Shown here: positions 6,013 to 6,745 of the stretch, in pieces
Layout of the letters: every line of letters starts with the position of its first letter
How positions within the stretch are numbered: position 1 is the first letter of the stretch
Origin: an uncultured Collinsella sp.
Lineage (GTDB): Bacteria > Actinomycetota > Coriobacteriia > Coriobacteriales > Coriobacteriaceae
Length of the DNA: 6,745 nt
Reading direction: 5' to 3'
NCBI GenBank assembly: GCA_900547765.1
Contig: URIA01000070.1
Coordinates: forward strand, 1-6,745
Translations under genes and position numbers: made by a program
Notes under the pieces: generated by a model
The model's database searches: none
What the model saw: only the letters and a program-made list of their open reading frames with translations
What the model was told of the DNA's origin: nothing

Positions 6013-6038
6013 TTAAGGTTCTTTGAACCAGAGCTTAA
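6013..6038. repeat. Nested palindrome in the divergent region
   Basis: GGTTC and GAACC (6017-6021, 6025-6029) form a perfect 5-bp inverted repeat around TTT. It is enclosed by a second pair, TTAAG (6013-6017) and CTTAA (6034-6038). It sits about 43-68 bp upstream of the short upstream ORF and could be an operator for it and the 155-residue gene. Confidence 0.4.
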
Positions 6039-6080
6039 ATACCGAGTATGTCCCCAGCTACAAATAACAAGGGGCTTACA

Positions 6081-6113
6081 ATGAGCGCGTACACGTTGTT
6101 GGTAACGAGCTAA
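6081..6113 (+). CDS. Short upstream ORF (10 residues), possible leader peptide
   Basis: The ORF encodes MSAYTLLVTS and is preceded by AAGGGG (6069-6074) six nt before its ATG, a better ribosome site than that of the gene after it. Its TAA stop (6111-6113) overlaps the next Shine-Dalgarno (AAAGGG, 6112-6117), and the next ATG is eight nt further on in another frame. This layout fits translational coupling or a leader peptide. The peptide has no run of one amino acid that would suggest classical attenuation. The frame is open back to an ATG at 6048, but that ATG has no ribosome site. A competing reading is that TACAAT at 6077-6082 is a -10, in which case the peptide would not be made. Confidence 0.4.
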   Translation: MSAYTLLVTS

Positions 6114-6121
6114 AGGGCATC

Positions 6122-6589
6122 ATGGACGACCAAAACCAGAACAATATGTTTATGCCGACGCAGGGGGAAGATACTTCCACGCAGCCGCCACGGTTCCATC
6201 GCCCCCACATCTCGCAAGAGCCCATTAATGATGCAGAGCCCGAGTATGTGACGAGAAATCGCTATCAAACGCTCGAGGATACCCAAACGGGACGTAAGCA
6301 TATGGGCGTCGCATCGGGCGATCCCGTATATCTAAAAGATGCACCGTTATCAAAAAACAGCGCAATCAATGACGACCCGACGAAAACGCCCATAACTCGG
6401 CAGCAAAGAGGTCCTCGACCTAAGCAAACCTTAACGCATTCGGCTCGTTATCTCGAAACGCCAAAACAGGGAAAATCAATCTTCGTTTCGTCAAGTAAAC
6501 GACGCAAGCAGCATCGACTGACAATCCTACTTTTGATCATTGTGGTCATAGCAGTTGCACTTGTGATTCGATTTATTGTCTTTAAATAA
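6122..6589 (+). CDS. Unrecognised protein with a C-terminal membrane anchor
   Basis: I do not recognise this 155-residue protein. Residues 1-124 are polar and look largely disordered: rich in Gln, Asn, Asp, Pro and Thr, without obvious repeats or Cys, and changing from acidic near the N-terminus to basic later (KKQ-like patches, KRRKQHR at 126-132). Residues 133-153 form one strongly hydrophobic segment (LTILLLIIVVIAVALVIRFIVF), ending two residues before the C-terminus. With the basic cluster just before it and no signal peptide, it should be a tail-anchored or C-terminally anchored protein with its long N-terminal part in the cytoplasm. The start at 6122 has AAAGGG four nt upstream, and the next Met (residue 9) has none. 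The second half of the gene is visibly more AT-rich than ftsH or tilS. It is divergent from hsp20. The ORF is likely real, but the function is unknown; a division or envelope-associated role would be guesswork. Confidence 0.75.
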   Translation: MDDQNQNNMFMPTQGEDTSTQPPRFHRPHISQEPINDAEPEYVTRNRYQTLEDTQTGRKHMGVASGDPVYLKDAPLSKNSAINDDPTKTPITRQQRGPRPKQTLTHSARYLETPKQGKSIFVSSSKRRKQHRLTILLLIIVVIAVALVIRFIVFK

Positions 6590-6620
6590 AAGCTCAATAC
6601 CAAAAAGAATTAAATCGTCT

Positions 6621-6643
6621 GGCGTAAATGAGTTATTTATGCC
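6621..6643 (+). repeat. Hairpin downstream of the 155-residue gene
   Basis: GGCGTAAAT (6621-6629) can pair with ATTTATGCC (6635-6643) over a 5-nt loop, with one G-U wobble in plus-strand RNA. No T run follows, so it is not a classical terminator. It may be a 3' mRNA structure. Confidence 0.45.
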
Positions 6644-6653
6644 CCGTAAACGC

Positions 6654-6684
6654 AAAAAAGGGGGAGGCCGCGAGGCCTCCCCTT
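6654..6684 (-). terminator. Terminator best oriented for a minus-strand gene beyond the right edge
   Basis: GGGGAGGCC and GGCCTCCCC (6661-6669, 6674-6682) form a perfect 9-bp stem with a GCGA loop in plus-strand RNA. On the minus strand the stem is followed by C and then six T residues. On the plus strand it is followed only by TTCTC. It therefore fits a minus-strand transcript entering from the right, while probably also stopping the 155-residue gene, as at a convergent junction. Confidence 0.8.
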
Positions 6685-6685
6685 C

Positions 6686-6745
6686 TCAGGTCAAGCGCAC
6701 GGCTCGGTGCCGTCCACCGGTCAGCGGCGCCCTGGCCTCCCACGG
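6686..6745 (-). CDS. Possible C-terminal fragment of a minus-strand gene
   Basis: One minus-strand frame is open from the window edge for 19 codons, ends in TGA and is followed at once by the terminator stem. The fragment is rich in Arg, Ala, Gly and Pro and is too short to identify. The same stretch can fold into two mutually exclusive small hairpins, so a structured RNA or plain intergenic DNA is also possible. Confidence 0.25.
   Translation of the reverse strand, partial: PWEARAPLTGGRHRAVRLT

Noticed and set aside
5846..6121. CIRCE or HAIR heat-shock operator upstream of hsp20
   Set aside because: Neither the TTAGCACTC/GAGTGCTAA nor the CTTGAGT-N7-ACTCAAG arrangement is present; the TGAGTC/GACTCA pair has the wrong spacing.
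6685..6745. tRNA, RNase P RNA, SRP RNA or tmRNA at the right edge
   Set aside because: No T-loop GTTCGA, no CCA end and no recognisable core motif of these RNAs was found in the 60 bases available.
1..6745. Mobile element, phage gene or CRISPR array
   Set aside because: No transposase or integrase frame, no long terminal inverted repeats and no regularly spaced direct repeats were seen.

Overview
The window looks like a piece of chromosome from a moderately high-GC Gram-positive bacterium. Gene order tilS-hpt-ftsH, protein sequence style and base composition would fit an actinobacterium, perhaps a gut member of the Coriobacteriia such as Collinsella. That placement is inference from recall, since no 16S or other marker gene is present. 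Most of the window is conserved core genome: no transposase, integrase, tRNA, rRNA or CRISPR array was seen.

Left two thirds (about 53-4521): a minus-strand cluster transcribed right to left, tilS (tRNA-Ile lysidine synthase), hpt (hypoxanthine phosphoribosyltransferase) and ftsH (membrane AAA+ zinc protease). A strong rho-independent terminator closes it at 53-90. hpt and ftsH are separated by one base, and the ftsH Shine-Dalgarno lies inside the last hpt codons. tilS and hpt are separated by 147 bp that hold an imperfect hairpin and a possible internal -10. The cluster joins decoding fidelity, purine salvage and membrane protein quality control, a linkage also known in Bacillus and Mycobacterium.

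Middle (4522-5390): a plus-strand YycJ/WalJ-type metallo-beta-lactamase-fold hydrolase, divergent from tilS across only 48 bp. It has no visible Shine-Dalgarno, and an in-frame stop lies just upstream, so initiation may be leaderless or nearly so. It ends at a strong terminator placed between two convergent genes.

Right part (5391-6745): a minus-strand small heat shock protein (Hsp20) and a divergent plus-strand gene for an unrecognised 155-residue protein that is polar throughout with one C-terminal membrane segment. The 276-bp AT-rich region between them is the most structured non-coding DNA in the window. It holds a 29-bp near-perfect palindrome, a second nested palindrome, a repeated ACTATAA motif, a small hairpin that would bury the hsp20 Shine-Dalgarno (RNA-thermometer-like), and a 10-codon upstream ORF with its own good ribosome site whose stop overlaps the ribosome site of the 155-residue gene. 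The right end holds two hairpins. The second reads as a terminator on the minus strand, suggesting that a minus-strand gene enters from beyond the right edge.

No clearly new multi-gene system is evident. The best leads are the hsp20/upstream-ORF regulatory region and the unknown membrane-anchored protein.
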